Shown piece by piece: positions 27,474 to 36,361 of a DNA stretch of 64,000 bases. The position numbers and the translations under genes are program-made. The stretch is from positions 119,194-183,193 of the forward strand of contig NZ_QEQQ01000011.1 of NCBI RefSeq assembly GCF_003097235.1. The letters are read 5' to 3'. The notes beneath the pieces were generated by a model. It searched no databases and was not told the origin of the DNA. It saw only the letters and a list, made by a program, of their open reading frames with translations. Numbering within the stretch: the first letter of the stretch is position 1; every line of letters begins with the position of its first letter. Source of the stretch: Pseudomonas sp. CC120222-01a. GTDB lineage: Bacteria > Pseudomonadota > Gammaproteobacteria > Pseudomonadales > Pseudomonadaceae.

Positions 27474-28856
27474 TCATTTGCCAGGGAACAGCAGGTTGAG
27501 CCCGGCCAGGGTGTCCTGCAGCGAACTGCGCTCGTGGGTCTGCTGCTGCAAGAAGCGTTCGATGTGCGGGTACAAGGTCACCGCCCGATCGAGCTGGGCA
27601 TCGTGCCCTGGCGCATAGGCACCGACACTGATCAGGTCGCGGTTGCGCTGGTAGCGCGACAAGGCCTGCTTGAGCTTCTGCGCCTTGCGCTGCTGCGACT
27701 CGCTGACAATCGCGCTCATTGCCCGGCTGATCGACGCTTCGATGTCGATCGCCGGGTAATGGCCGCTTTCGGCCAATTTGCGCGACAGCACGAAGTGGCC
27801 ATCGAGGATCGCTCGCGCCGAATCGGCAATCGGGTCCTGCTGGTCGTCACCCTCGCTGAGCACGGTATAGAACGCGGTGATCGAGCCGCCGCCACGGGGC
27901 CCGTTGCCGGCGCGCTCGACCAGTTTGGGCAGCTTGGCGAACACCGACGGCGGATAGCCCTTGGTCGCCGGTGGCTCGCCAAGGGCCAGGGCGATCTCGC
28001 GCTGGGCCATGGCGTAGCGGGTGAGCGAATCCATGATCAGCAGCACATCCTTGCCCTGGTCACGGAAGTCCTCGGCCAGGCGCGTCGCATACAGCGCACC
28101 CTGCAAACGCTGCAAGGGCGAGGCATCGGCCGGGGCGGCCACCACCACCGAACGGCGCAATCCCTCTTCGCCGAGAATGTTGTCGATGAAGTCCTGCACT
28201 TCACGGCCCCGCTCGCCGATCAGGCCGACCACCACCACATCGGCCTGGGTGTAGCGGGCCATCATGCCCAGCAACACCGACTTGCCCACCCCGGAGCCAG
28301 CGAACAGGCCCAGGCGCTGCCCCTTGCCGACACTCAGCAGGGCATTGATGGCACGAATGCCGACGTCGATCTGCCGCTCGATCGGTGCCCTTTGCAGCGG
28401 GTTGATCGGCTGGCCATGCAGGCTGGAACGATGGGTTGCCAGCACCGCGCCTTTGCCATCGAAAGGGTTGCCGCCGCTGTCCAGCACGCGCCCGAGCAAG
28501 CCCATGCCCAGCGGCACCGGGCGCACGCCGTCGCTGGCACCCGGCTCGTCGGCCAGGGCGAAGAACCGGGCCCCAGCCTGCAAACCGTGGATTTCTTCGA
28601 GGGGCATCAGGTACAGCAGCTCGCCAGCGAAGCCGATCACCTCGGCCTCGGCGTACACGGCAGGGCCAGCCGGCCCGGCGGCGACCAGCTCGATACGGCA
28701 GCCCGCGCCCAGCGGCAGGCGTAGGCCGACTGCTTCCAGAACGATCCCGGTCGCACGGGTGATACGGCCGCTGCGGCGATAGCCCGGCACCGCCGCTGGG
28801 CCCGCAACCAGGGCCTCGAGCCCTCGCCCCCAGCGCTGCAGATGCGGGTTGCTCAT
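27474..28856 (-). CDS. fliI: Flagellum-specific ATPase FliI
   Basis: FliI is the hexameric ATPase of the flagellar export apparatus. The 460-residue protein has the Walker [13 protein letters not shown] (about residue 180), Walker [15 protein letters not shown] and the F1-beta-like core. The start [16 protein letters not shown] at 28856 is used because it overlaps the fliH stop by four bases; a 40-codon longer frame lies inside fliH. Confidence 0.97.
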   Translation of the reverse strand: MSNPHLQRWGRGLEALVAGPAAVPGYRRSGRITRATGIVLEAVGLRLPLGAGCRIELVAAGPAGPAVYAEAEVIGFAGELLYLMPLEEIHGLQAGARFFALADEPGASDGVRPVPLGMGLLGRVLDSGGNPFDGKGAVLATHRSSLHGQPINPLQRAPIERQIDVGIRAINALLSVGKGQRLGLFAGSGVGKSVLLGMMARYTQADVVVVGLIGERGREVQDFIDNILGEEGLRRSVVVAAPADASPLQRLQGALYATRLAEDFRDQGKDVLLIMDSLTRYAMAQREIALALGEPPATKGYPPSVFAKLPKLVERAGNGPRGGGSITAFYTVLSEGDDQQDPIADSARAILDGHFVLSRKLAESGHYPAIDIEASISRAMSAIVSESQQRKAQKLKQALSRYQRNRDLISVGAYAPGHDAQLDRAVTLYPHIERFLQQQTHERSSLQDTLAGLNLLFPGK

Positions 28857-29560
28857 GCCGAGCCTTCCCCCGCTGCGGCCGCCACTTCGAGCAACCATTG
28901 GCCATTGCGTTCGAACAGGTCCTGACGGACCTGCCGCGTGGCGTCCAGTTCGCCCGCCGCGCTCAGCAGGCGGCAACCGCCCGGCAGGATCTGCGGGTCG
29001 GCCTGCAGGCTCCAGCCCGCTGCGGCAAGCTCGTCACCCAGGCAGCCCTGTACCCACGGCAAGTCATCGGCGCTCAGGTGCAGTGCAGGCTTGCCAGCCA
29101 GCGCGGGTTCGCAGGCCAGCATCTGACGCACCAAGGCCTCGACCTGCTCGGGCTGCACGGCCATCACCTGACCAGCCAGCCGAGCAGCAAGGTCGATGGC
29201 CACTCGCCCCAACTGCCCGGCGACCAGGCCGTCAACTTCGCGAAGCGCGGCATCGAAGCTCTGGCACAGGGCGCGCAAGGGCGCCAGGGTTTGCTGCAAC
29301 TGCTGGCGCAACTCTTCGGCAGCCGTTTCGCGTCCTTCTGCCAAACCTTGGGCATAACCCTGCTCCTTGCCTTCGGCGTGGCCCTGTTGCAGCGCCTCGG
29401 CCCGGGTTTGCTCACGCAGGCGTTGCAGCTCCAGACGCTGCTCGAACGCTCGCTTGCGCGCCAGCTCGCGGCGCGCAGCACCGGCTTGCACCGCAGCGGA
29501 CTCATTGCTGCCCAGGGGTTCCATGCTCCAGGGCTGCCAGGTTGCCTGGGCATCAGACAT
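28853..29560 (-). CDS. fliH: Flagellar export regulator FliH
   Basis: FliH dimers hold the ATPase FliI at the C-ring through FliN. The 235-residue protein has the glycine-repeat helix typical of FliH ([19 protein letters not shown], about 62-80), a coiled coil and the C-terminal V-ATPase-E-like domain. It overlaps fliG by eight bases and fliI by four. Confidence 0.95.
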   Translation of the reverse strand: MSDAQATWQPWSMEPLGSNESAAVQAGAARRELARKRAFEQRLELQRLREQTRAEALQQGHAEGKEQGYAQGLAEGRETAAEELRQQLQQTLAPLRALCQSFDAALREVDGLVAGQLGRVAIDLAARLAGQVMAVQPEQVEALVRQMLACEPALAGKPALHLSADDLPWVQGCLGDELAAAGWSLQADPQILPGGCRLLSAAGELDATRQVRQDLFERNGQWLLEVAAAAGEGSA

Positions 29561-30551
29561 ACGCGTCGTCGCCTCGTGCAGTCACCATGTCGCCGGTTTC
29601 GGACAGGCGCCGAACCACCTGCAGGATCGACTTCTGCTCGCTCTCGATCTGCGACATGCGAATCGGCCCGCGGGCTTCCATGTCCTCGCGGAACAGGGTC
29701 GCGGCACGCTGCGACATGTTGCGCATGAAGCGGTCGAGCAACGGCGCCGACGCACCTTTGAGGGCGATGGACAGCGAGTTGCTGTCGATGTTCTGCAGCA
29801 GCGTCTGGATGCTGCGGTCGTCGACCTCGGCGAGGTTCTCGAACAGGAACATCTCGTCGAGAGTCTTCTGCGCCAGGTCGGCGTTGTAGTTGCGCAGGTT
29901 CTCGATGGCCGAGGCCTCCTGGCTGGAGGCCATGAGGTTGAGGATCTCCGCCGCCGCCTTGACCCCGCCCATCTTGCTGCGCTTGAGGCTCTGGCCGTCG
30001 AGCATGCCGCCGAGCACTTCGGTGAGTTCGTGCAGTGCCACCGGTTGCACGCCACTGAAGGTGGCGATGCGCAGGATGATGTCGTTGCGCAGGCGCTCCG
30101 TCAGCAACTGCAGGATGGCCGAGGCCTGATTGCGTTCCAGGTGCACGAGGATGGTGGCGACGATCTGCGGGTGCTCGTCGCGGATCATCTCCGCCACCAT
30201 CTGCGCTTCCATCAGGTTGAGCTTGTCGATGCCGGAAACGGTATTGCTGGTTTCCAGGATGTCGTCGATCAGGCTGGCCGCCCGCTCGGTGCCCAGCGCC
30301 TTGGTCAGCACCGCACGGATATGGTCGCTGCTCTGGATGTTGATGGCCGCGTACTGCTCGGTCTCGTCCATGAAGTCGGCCAGCACTTGGCGCATCTCGT
30401 CGTGGGACACCTGGCTCAGCCCGGCCATTTCGCGGCTGATGTCTTCCACCTCCTGCCCAGGCAGGAACTTGAAGACTTCCGCGGCACTGTCGGCATCCAG
30501 CGACAGCAGGAGGATGGCGCTGCGGCGTGCGCCCGTGAGCTTGTTAGTCAT
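29553..30551 (-). CDS. fliG: Flagellar motor switch protein FliG
   Basis: FliG is the C-ring protein that contacts the stator and generates torque. The 332-residue protein has the N-terminal FliF-binding domain (RRSAILLLSLDADSAAEVFK), the armadillo-like middle domain with EHPQ (DEHPQIVATILVHL) and the C-terminal charged torque helix (ENLAEVDDRSIQTLL...). It overlaps fliF by eight bases. Confidence 0.97.
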   Translation of the reverse strand: MTNKLTGARRSAILLLSLDADSAAEVFKFLPGQEVEDISREMAGLSQVSHDEMRQVLADFMDETEQYAAINIQSSDHIRAVLTKALGTERAASLIDDILETSNTVSGIDKLNLMEAQMVAEMIRDEHPQIVATILVHLERNQASAILQLLTERLRNDIILRIATFSGVQPVALHELTEVLGGMLDGQSLKRSKMGGVKAAAEILNLMASSQEASAIENLRNYNADLAQKTLDEMFLFENLAEVDDRSIQTLLQNIDSNSLSIALKGASAPLLDRFMRNMSQRAATLFREDMEARGPIRMSQIESEQKSILQVVRRLSETGDMVTARGDDAYV

Positions 30552-32265
30552 TTTTTTTCATCCAGCCCCGCACGATCATCGCGACCAGGCGCGGGTCATC
30601 GGTGGCCAGCCGTTTCAGGCTTTCCATGTTCTGTTCGTAGAGCGCCGACTTGCGTGGCAGGGCCGGGCGCGCCGGGCCGTCGATCAGGGCGTCAGCTGCC
30701 GTGCTGGCAGGCGTCAGCTCCATGTCAGCCTCGCCCAGCTCCATCAGGCCACGCTGCCCGGATGCTGCGGCGCGGCGCTGCATCGGCTTGAGCACCCGCT
30801 GCCAGAGCACGAAGGCAACGATGGCCACCAGCAGGTAGCGCAGCAGGCCCATGCCCAGGTTGTAGGCCTCGGGCGTGCGCCACCAAGGCAGTTCACCCAG
30901 TTGCGTCTGCTCGTCGACGAAGGGGCTGTTGAGCACCTGCAAGGTGTCGCCACGGCTTTCGGTGTAACCCATGGCCTGGCGCACCAGGTCATTGATGCCG
31001 GCCAGCTCTTCCTTGCTCAGAGGCTCGCTGCTGGGCGCACCGTCCTTCATGACCGTGCGGTAGTTGACCACCACGGCCACGGCCAGGCGCTGGATATTGC
31101 CCAGGCTCGACTTGACGTGCTCGACATCACGGTCGACCTCGTAATTGACCATGTGCTCGGTCTGCAGCGATTTGCCAGGCTCGGCAGTGCTGCTTGCAGC
31201 GGCAGTACTGGCGGTGTTGGTTGCGCTGCCAGGCGCTGGCGTGGGGGCGGTGGCGCGGGTTGGCGGCGGGGTGTTGGGCGGCGAGTTGGTCAGTGCCCCC
31301 GGCACGCCGCGTCCGGCATCGCTGCCTTGCAACATGCGTTCAGAGGTCTGCTGGCTGCGCACCGCCGCAGCGTTCGCGTCCTGGTTCGGTGCATAGCGCT
31401 CGGCCGTGCTCTCGCGGGTCGAGAAGTCCATCTGCGCGACCACCCGGGCATGCACGTTGCGGCTGCCCAGCAGCGGCGCGAGGATTTCTTCGATACGCCG
31501 CTGATAGGTGCCCTCGACCTCGCTGACGTACTCCAGCTTGGTATCGTCGAGCCCGTCGGCGGCATGGCTGCGCGACAGCAGGCGGCCGTTCTGGTCGACC
31601 ACGGTGACCCCGTCCACCGCCAGTTCCGGCACGCTGGAGGTCACCAGGTGAATGATCGCACTGACCTGGCCCTGGCCCAGCTCGCGGCCGGGCTGCAACG
31701 CCAGGGTGACCGAGGCCCGCGCCGCCTCACGATCACGGGCGAAAACCGAGTCCTTGGCCATCACCAGGTGCACGCGGGCGTGGGCCACCGGCCCGAGGGA
31801 TTCGATGGTGCGCGCCAGCTCGCCTTCCAGGCCGCGTTGGTAATTGAGGTGCTCGGCAAACTGGCTGATGCCGAAAGCCTGCTTGTCGAGCAGTTCGAAG
31901 CCAATGCTGCCGCCTTTGGGCAGGCCCTGTTCGGCCAGCTGCAGGCGCAGAGCGTTCATCCGGTCGGCGGGCACCAGGATGGTGTGGCCGCCTTCGCCCA
32001 GCCGATAGGGCACGTTGCGCTTGTCCAGCTCACCAATGACCTGGCCACCGTCGGCCTCGCTCAGGTTGGAGAACAACACCCGGTAATCCGGCTCCCTCGC
32101 CCACAGCAGCAGTGCTACCAGCACCGCCACCGCAGCGGCACCCGCGAGCAGCAAGGGCAGCATCGGCCGGCCACGCAGCAGCGCCGTGAGCGCATCCAGC
32201 GAAGGCACGGGGGTGGCAATCGGCAGGTTCTTTTTCGTGCCCTTGGCCTGGGCAGCAGTAGTCAC
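30544..32265 (-). CDS. fliF: Flagellar MS-ring protein FliF
   Basis: FliF forms the MS ring in the inner membrane, the base of the flagellum. The start is a GTG at 32265 with GAGG five bases upstream, giving 573 residues; the open frame extends further upstream but without family sequence. Two membrane helices (about 36-56, LLLAGAAAVAVLVALLLW, and about 460-480, LGMGLLRYLLVAIVAFVLWQ) bracket the periplasmic YscJ/FliF domains. The C-terminal tail binds FliG. It heads the fliFGHIJK block and is divergent from fliE. Confidence 0.95.
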   Translation of the reverse strand: MTTAAQAKGTKKNLPIATPVPSLDALTALLRGRPMLPLLLAGAAAVAVLVALLLWAREPDYRVLFSNLSEADGGQVIGELDKRNVPYRLGEGGHTILVPADRMNALRLQLAEQGLPKGGSIGFELLDKQAFGISQFAEHLNYQRGLEGELARTIESLGPVAHARVHLVMAKDSVFARDREAARASVTLALQPGRELGQGQVSAIIHLVTSSVPELAVDGVTVVDQNGRLLSRSHAADGLDDTKLEYVSEVEGTYQRRIEEILAPLLGSRNVHARVVAQMDFSTRESTAERYAPNQDANAAAVRSQQTSERMLQGSDAGRGVPGALTNSPPNTPPPTRATAPTPAPGSATNTASTAAASSTAEPGKSLQTEHMVNYEVDRDVEHVKSSLGNIQRLAVAVVVNYRTVMKDGAPSSEPLSKEELAGINDLVRQAMGYTESRGDTLQVLNSPFVDEQTQLGELPWWRTPEAYNLGMGLLRYLLVAIVAFVLWQRVLKPMQRRAAASGQRGLMELGEADMELTPASTAADALIDGPARPALPRKSALYEQNMESLKRLATDDPRLVAMIVRGWMKKND

Positions 32266-32514
32266 GAACACCTCGAAGCTGGGGTTCTGGCCGGATGAAG
32301 GGGCATTACAGAGTCCGCTGGCAATGGTAATCGGCCCGCGACCCGCCGGCCGGAAGGCGCGCAGGCCCTGGCGGGATTGGCTCAGCGTCATTGTCGCGAA
32401 GCAGGCAGGCGGCAAAGGGTGGAAAAGCCCGCTGTTTTGCAGCCAATTGGGCAGATCCGCAGTGCCGGGGCCTTGTTAATCTGCGCGCATTCGCCAGCCA
32501 CGAGCCCCATCGCC

Positions 32515-32832
32515 ATGACCACCCAAGCCCTTGCCGATGCCTTGCAACAATTGAGCAGCCTCGCCGAGCAAGCCGAGGGGGTGACGGCAAGTCGCCCTGA
32601 CCAGGCGGTGGGCAGCTTCGCCGGTGAGCTGGAGGCTTCGCTGCAACGTATCAACCGCCTGCAACAGACCGCCAGCAGCCAGGCCAATGCGTTCCAGGCC
32701 GGCAGCAGCGAGGTGTCGCTGAGCGATGTCATGGCCGACTCGCAGAAGGCCAGCGTCGCCTTCCAGATGGGCGTGCAGGTGCGCAATCGCCTGCTCACGG
32801 CCTACAAGGACGTCATGGCCATGCAGGTTTGA
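32515..32832 (+). CDS. fliE: Hook-basal body complex protein FliE
   Basis: FliE joins the MS ring to the rod and is the first exported substrate. The 105-residue protein has the conserved C-terminal region SLSDVMADSQKASVAFQMGV and VRNRLLTAYKDVMAMQV. The ATG at 32515 (MTTQALADALQQL) gives the normal length. It is transcribed alone, divergent from fliF, as in enterobacteria. The 249-base fliF-fliE gap contains CGCTGTTT (32430-32437), which resembles one half of an FlhDC box. Confidence 0.95.
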   Translation: MTTQALADALQQLSSLAEQAEGVTASRPDQAVGSFAGELEASLQRINRLQQTASSQANAFQAGSSEVSLSDVMADSQKASVAFQMGVQVRNRLLTAYKDVMAMQV

Positions 32833-32864
32833 GAACACCGTCACAGATTTATCGGGCCAGCGCC

Positions 32865-32892
32865 TAAAGACGCAGTAACCGCATGCCGATGT
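32865..32892 (+). promoter_or_regulatory. FliA (sigma-28) promoter of fliDST
   Basis: TAAAGACG is followed after 12 bases by GCCGATGT, with predicted start near 32899, about 50 bases before fliD. The -10 is identical to those of flgK and fliC in this window. Confidence 0.75.
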
Positions 32893-32950
32893 TGCGCCAC
32901 TACGCACTCAGCCGGCCGCACATGCTGCGCACATCAGGACGGATACTCCC

Positions 32951-34348
32951 ATGACGACCACCACCAGCTCCACCGCCACCATCACCAGCCTGGGCGTCGG
33001 TTCGGGGCTCGACCTGGAAAGCATCCTGGAGAGCCTGGAGGAATCGAAAACCGCCAGCCTGCTGGACCCGATCACCACCCAGGAAGAGTCGGTCGAAGCC
33101 GAAATCTCGGCCTACGGCACCCTGACCAGCGCCCTCGACGCCCTGCAGACAGCGGCTGAGGCCCTGGCCGATTCCAGTTTGTACGACTCGTTGAGCACCA
33201 GCATTTCCGGCAGCGGCGTGTCAGTAAGCACCACCAGCGAGGCGGTGGCCGGCACCTACAAGATCGAAGTGACCCAACTTGCCCAGGCCCAGAGCCTGGC
33301 CACCGACGGCATCAGCGACACCAGCACCACCCTTGGCACCGGCACCCTGACCCTGCAGGCTGGCGACAACGAGGCGGTATCGATCACCCTCGACAGCAGC
33401 AACAACACCCTCGAAGGCCTGCGCGATGCCATCAACGCCGCCGATGCCGGCGTCACCGCGACCATCGTCAGCGACGGCAGCGACAGCCCTTATCGCCTGG
33501 TGCTGACGTCCAACAGCACCGGCACCGATGCTGCCATGACCGTGAGCTACAGCAGCGACGACAGCAGCGACCTGGCCTCCTCGCTGTTCGGCTATGCCGA
33601 CGGCGAAGGCAACATGACCGAAACGGTCGCCGCCCAGGACGCCGAGCTGACCATCAACGGCATCGCCGTCACCAGCCAGAGCAACACCGTGGAAGGTGCG
33701 CTGCAGGGCGTCACCCTGACCCTGAGCGACACCGGCAGCTCGCAGACGCTGACCATCAAGCGCGACACCGACAAGATCGAGAAGGCCATCACCGCCTTCG
33801 TCGATGCCTACAACGACTTCGTCAGCACCGTCGACGACCTCACCGCCTACGATGCCGACGCCGGCACCAGTGGCGAACTGCTGGGCGACTCCACCACCCG
33901 CCGCATCAGCACCAAGCTGGCCAGCGACATCTACTCGCAGATCGGCAGCGGCACCTTCAGCTACCTGTCGCAGCTGGGCATCGGCCTGGAGTCGGACGGC
34001 ACCTTGTCGATTGACGAGGACACCCTGGAAAGCGCCCTGACCGACAACATCGACGCGGTGTCGGAATTCTTCATCGGCAGCGATGGCAGCTCAGGCTTCA
34101 TCTCGCGCATGACCACCGACCTGGACAGCTACCTGGATGAAGACAATGGCCTGATCGTCGCCAAGACCGACAGCCTGGAAACCAAGCTCGACCAGCTTGA
34201 AGAACGCTACGAAGACAAACAGGCCCTGATCGATTCCGAAATGGAGCGCTGGCGCGAACAGTTCACCGAACTCGACACGCTGATCTCCACACTGAACTCG
34301 ACGGCCGATTACCTCACCGAACAATTCGAGGCCCTCAACAGTGATTAA
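32951..34348 (+). CDS. fliD: Filament cap protein FliD (HAP2)
   Basis: FliD is the pentameric cap under which flagellin is added. The 465-residue protein starts MTTTTSSTATITSLGVGSGLD, the typical FliD N-terminus. It has the FliD_N and FliD_C domains and a C-terminal coiled coil (LEERYEDKQALIDSEMERWR). The length equals enterobacterial FliD. It heads the fliDST operon. Confidence 0.95.
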   Translation: MTTTTSSTATITSLGVGSGLDLESILESLEESKTASLLDPITTQEESVEAEISAYGTLTSALDALQTAAEALADSSLYDSLSTSISGSGVSVSTTSEAVAGTYKIEVTQLAQAQSLATDGISDTSTTLGTGTLTLQAGDNEAVSITLDSSNNTLEGLRDAINAADAGVTATIVSDGSDSPYRLVLTSNSTGTDAAMTVSYSSDDSSDLASSLFGYADGEGNMTETVAAQDAELTINGIAVTSQSNTVEGALQGVTLTLSDTGSSQTLTIKRDTDKIEKAITAFVDAYNDFVSTVDDLTAYDADAGTSGELLGDSTTRRISTKLASDIYSQIGSGTFSYLSQLGIGLESDGTLSIDEDTLESALTDNIDAVSEFFIGSDGSSGFISRMTTDLDSYLDEDNGLIVAKTDSLETKLDQLEERYEDKQALIDSEMERWREQFTELDTLISTLNSTADYLTEQFEALNSD

Positions 34349-34372
34349 CGTTTCAGCGATGGAGCACGCCGG

Positions 34373-34768
34373 ATGATCGCATCCCAAGATGCCAGCGCCT
34401 ACGCCAGGGTTGCCCTGGAGAGCGCCATCCTGGCGGCTTCGCCCCATCAGCGGATCACCCTGCTGTTCGACCAGTACCAGGCGTCGCTGCGCCTGGCCAA
34501 GTTGCACCTGCAAGCAGGCAACATCCCTGAAAAGGGCAAGGCGATCACCCGCGCGATCAATATTGTCAGCCGCGGGCTGCGCGCCTCGCTGGACCTTGAG
34601 CAGGGCGGCGAGATTGCCCGGCAACTGGACGATCTCTACGACTTTGTCGTGCGCCTGCTGTTGCGCGCCAATCTTGAGAACAATGAAGAATCGCTGAATG
34701 CCGCCGGCAGGCTTCTGGGCACTATCGCCTCGGCCTGGACAGCGATCGGCCCGCAATCCGAGGAATGA
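34373..34768 (+). CDS. fliS: Flagellin export chaperone FliS
   Basis: FliS binds the C-terminus of flagellin in the cytoplasm and prevents early polymerisation. The 131-residue helical protein has the conserved motifs YARVALESAILAASPHQRITLLF and ISRGLRASLDLEQGGEIARQLDDLYDF. It overlaps the following fliT start by four bases (ATGA). Confidence 0.94.
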   Translation: MIASQDASAYARVALESAILAASPHQRITLLFDQYQASLRLAKLHLQAGNIPEKGKAITRAINIVSRGLRASLDLEQGGEIARQLDDLYDFVVRLLLRANLENNEESLNAAGRLLGTIASAWTAIGPQSEE

Positions 34769-35142
34769 CGTTAGTTATGCTGCAAGCACAAGTGATCGCT
34801 GCCTACGAAGGGCTGCTTGAGCAATCGCGACGCATGCTGACGTGCGCGCAGAATGCCGATTGGGATGGTATTTTCGCACTCAAGTCACAGGGCCTTATCG
34901 ACGCTGCGAGCCTGCGCCGCGCGGAAAGCCAGGCCGAACTCGACGAAGCCGGGCAACGACGCAAACTTGAACTCATTACTGAAATAGTTGCGCTGGACAA
35001 TCAGGTCAGTGGCTTTCTGCAGGCGCGGCAGCACCACCTCGGTGAACTTTTGCAAGTAGGCCGACAAAAAAACGATCTCGATAATGCGTACCGCGTCACA
35101 AGTGCGCAGGTAATATCCATAGGCAATCGCTTGTACCAGTAG
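34765..35142 (+). CDS. fliT: Flagellar protein FliT (FliD chaperone)
   Basis: In enterobacteria FliT is the FliD export chaperone and also binds FlhDC to lower class II expression. This 125-residue helical protein matches in size and position (fliD-fliS-fliT), although the family is weakly conserved. The ATG at 34765 overlaps the fliS stop; a second ATG at 34777 is an equally possible start. With FlhDC encoded just downstream, the anti-FlhDC role is plausible, but it is inferred from the enterobacterial model. Confidence 0.8.
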   Translation: MTLVMLQAQVIAAYEGLLEQSRRMLTCAQNADWDGIFALKSQGLIDAASLRRAESQAELDEAGQRRKLELITEIVALDNQVSGFLQARQHHLGELLQVGRQKNDLDNAYRVTSAQVISIGNRLYQ

Positions 35143-35370
35143 GTGCATTCGGCCATTATCAACGCGCCAACTAATACACCATCTGAATGTAAAGATCCAT
35201 GTAAAGATGCGTGAATTTCTTAACACACAAAAAAATAAACGAGAAAAGTCCACCCTTATCTGTTATCGGTCGAATGCCTTGATAGTTTAGGAAAAATTTC
35301 TCGAATGCTCCTCACTGGAGCACGCCACACCACAACACATTGACAGGCCGCAAAAACGGAGGGGAGAACG
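35143..35370 (+). promoter_or_regulatory. AT-rich leader and control region of flhDC
   Basis: This 228-base gap is visibly richer in A/T than the rest of the window. It holds a tandem repeat ATGTAAAGAT at 35187-35196 and 35199-35208 (12-base period) and AT-rich tracts near 35220-35240. It ends in the strong ribosome site GGAGGGGAG before flhD. Master flagellar operons normally carry long regulatory leaders, so this is the likely input point for host control. No specific promoter can be called safely. Confidence 0.5.
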
Positions 35371-35706
35371 TTGCCGCACACCAACAGCTACCTTGCAGAC
35401 ATTCAGGAACTCAACCTTTCCTATCTGCTGCTGGCGCAGAACATGTTGCGTAAAGACCGCGACGTCGCGATCTTTCGCCTGAAACTCAGCGAGAACATGG
35501 CGGACTTGCTGGCCAGCCTGAGCAGCAAGCAGATGACCCAGCTGTCGCGGGTCAACCAACTGATCTGCCGGCCCATCTTCGAAGAGGCCGACCGCATTTC
35601 CAAAGCCCTGGACAACTCGCGCGAGCTGGGCATGGTCGAGATTCACACGTCCCTGCTGATGGCGGCTGCCGACCGTTCGGATGGCATGCTCAGTAACGGC
35701 GTCTGA
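35371..35706 (+). CDS. flhD: Flagellar master regulator subunit FlhD
   Basis: FlhD pairs with FlhC as an FlhD4C2 complex that activates class II flagellar promoters. The 111-residue protein matches the FlhD family in length and pattern (NLSYLLLAQNMLRKDRDVAIFRLKL, ISKALDNSRELGMVEIHTSLL). The start is TTG at 35371 with a strong GGAGGGGAG ribosome site; no better ATG is in frame. FlhD is unusual in Pseudomonas, where FleQ is the usual master regulator. Confidence 0.92.
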   Translation: MPHTNSYLADIQELNLSYLLLAQNMLRKDRDVAIFRLKLSENMADLLASLSSKQMTQLSRVNQLICRPIFEEADRISKALDNSRELGMVEIHTSLLMAAADRSDGMLSNGV

Positions 35707-35709
35707 AGC

Positions 35710-36276
35710 ATGTCGGAAAAAAGTCTGGTCACCGAGATGCAGCAGGTTCAGCTGGCCATCGAGCTGATCCAACTAGGGGCTCGCCTGCAGGTGGTGGAAA
35801 CGGAAACGTCCCTCACCCGCGGCCGGCTCATCCGCTTGTACAAGGAAGTACGCGGCGCCCCTCCGCCCAAAGGCATGCTGCCTTTTTCCACAGACTGGTT
35901 TGTCACCTGGCTGCCGAACATCCATTCCTCGCTGTTCTACAACATTTACCGCAGCATGCTGGAAATCGGCGGCCACCGGATCGATGCCTTCATCAAGGCC
36001 TACCGACTGTACATGGAGCACGCCAGCGATGCCGATGGCGAACGGGTGCTGGGGCTGACCCGCGCCTGGACACTGGTGCGCTTCGTCGAGAACGGCATGC
36101 TCGAGCAGATTCGTTGCTCCTGCTGCTCGGGCGAGTTCATCACCCACTCTTATTCACCCACGCAGAACTACGTCTGCGGCATCTGCCAGCCGCCCTCCCG
36201 TGCCGGCAAGACCCTGAAAAAGCGCGAGGTCGAGCCGGACAACCTCGACAGCCTGCGCCCGGCCAGCCAGGGCTGA
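35710..36276 (+). CDS. flhC: Flagellar master regulator subunit FlhC
   Basis: FlhC is the DNA-binding, zinc-containing partner of FlhD. The 188-residue protein keeps the four zinc cysteines with the same spacing as the E. coli protein: Cys136-x2-Cys139-x16-Cys156-x2-Cys159 (CSCCSGEF and YVCGICQ). Helical segments such as LPFSTDWFVTWLPNIHSSLF are typical. It starts three bases after flhD. Together they should drive the flgB, fliF/fliE, fliL, flhB and fliA units. Confidence 0.94.
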   Translation: MSEKSLVTEMQQVQLAIELIQLGARLQVVETETSLTRGRLIRLYKEVRGAPPPKGMLPFSTDWFVTWLPNIHSSLFYNIYRSMLEIGGHRIDAFIKAYRLYMEHASDADGERVLGLTRAWTLVRFVENGMLEQIRCSCCSGEFITHSYSPTQNYVCGICQPPSRAGKTLKKREVEPDNLDSLRPASQG

Positions 36277-36297
36277 GCCTGTTCGCGGCAAGTTCTT

Positions 36298-36325
36298 TCA
36301 AGTCGCCCCTTGTCGTTGCCGATCT
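36298..36325 (+). promoter_or_regulatory. FliA (sigma-28) promoter of motAB
   Basis: TCAAGTCG is followed after 12 bases by GCCGATCT, ending about 36 bases before the motA GTG. Its presence in the flhC-motA gap separates the late motAB transcript from the flhDC operon. Confidence 0.7.
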
Positions 36326-36361
36326 TCAGCGGACTTTCACTGAAACCTGAGGAGCGGCGAC

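Noticed and set aside
30130..32298. Plus-strand open frame of 722 codons opposite fliF and fliG
   Set aside because: It is an antisense artefact over two clear flagellar genes, with no homologous domain seen.
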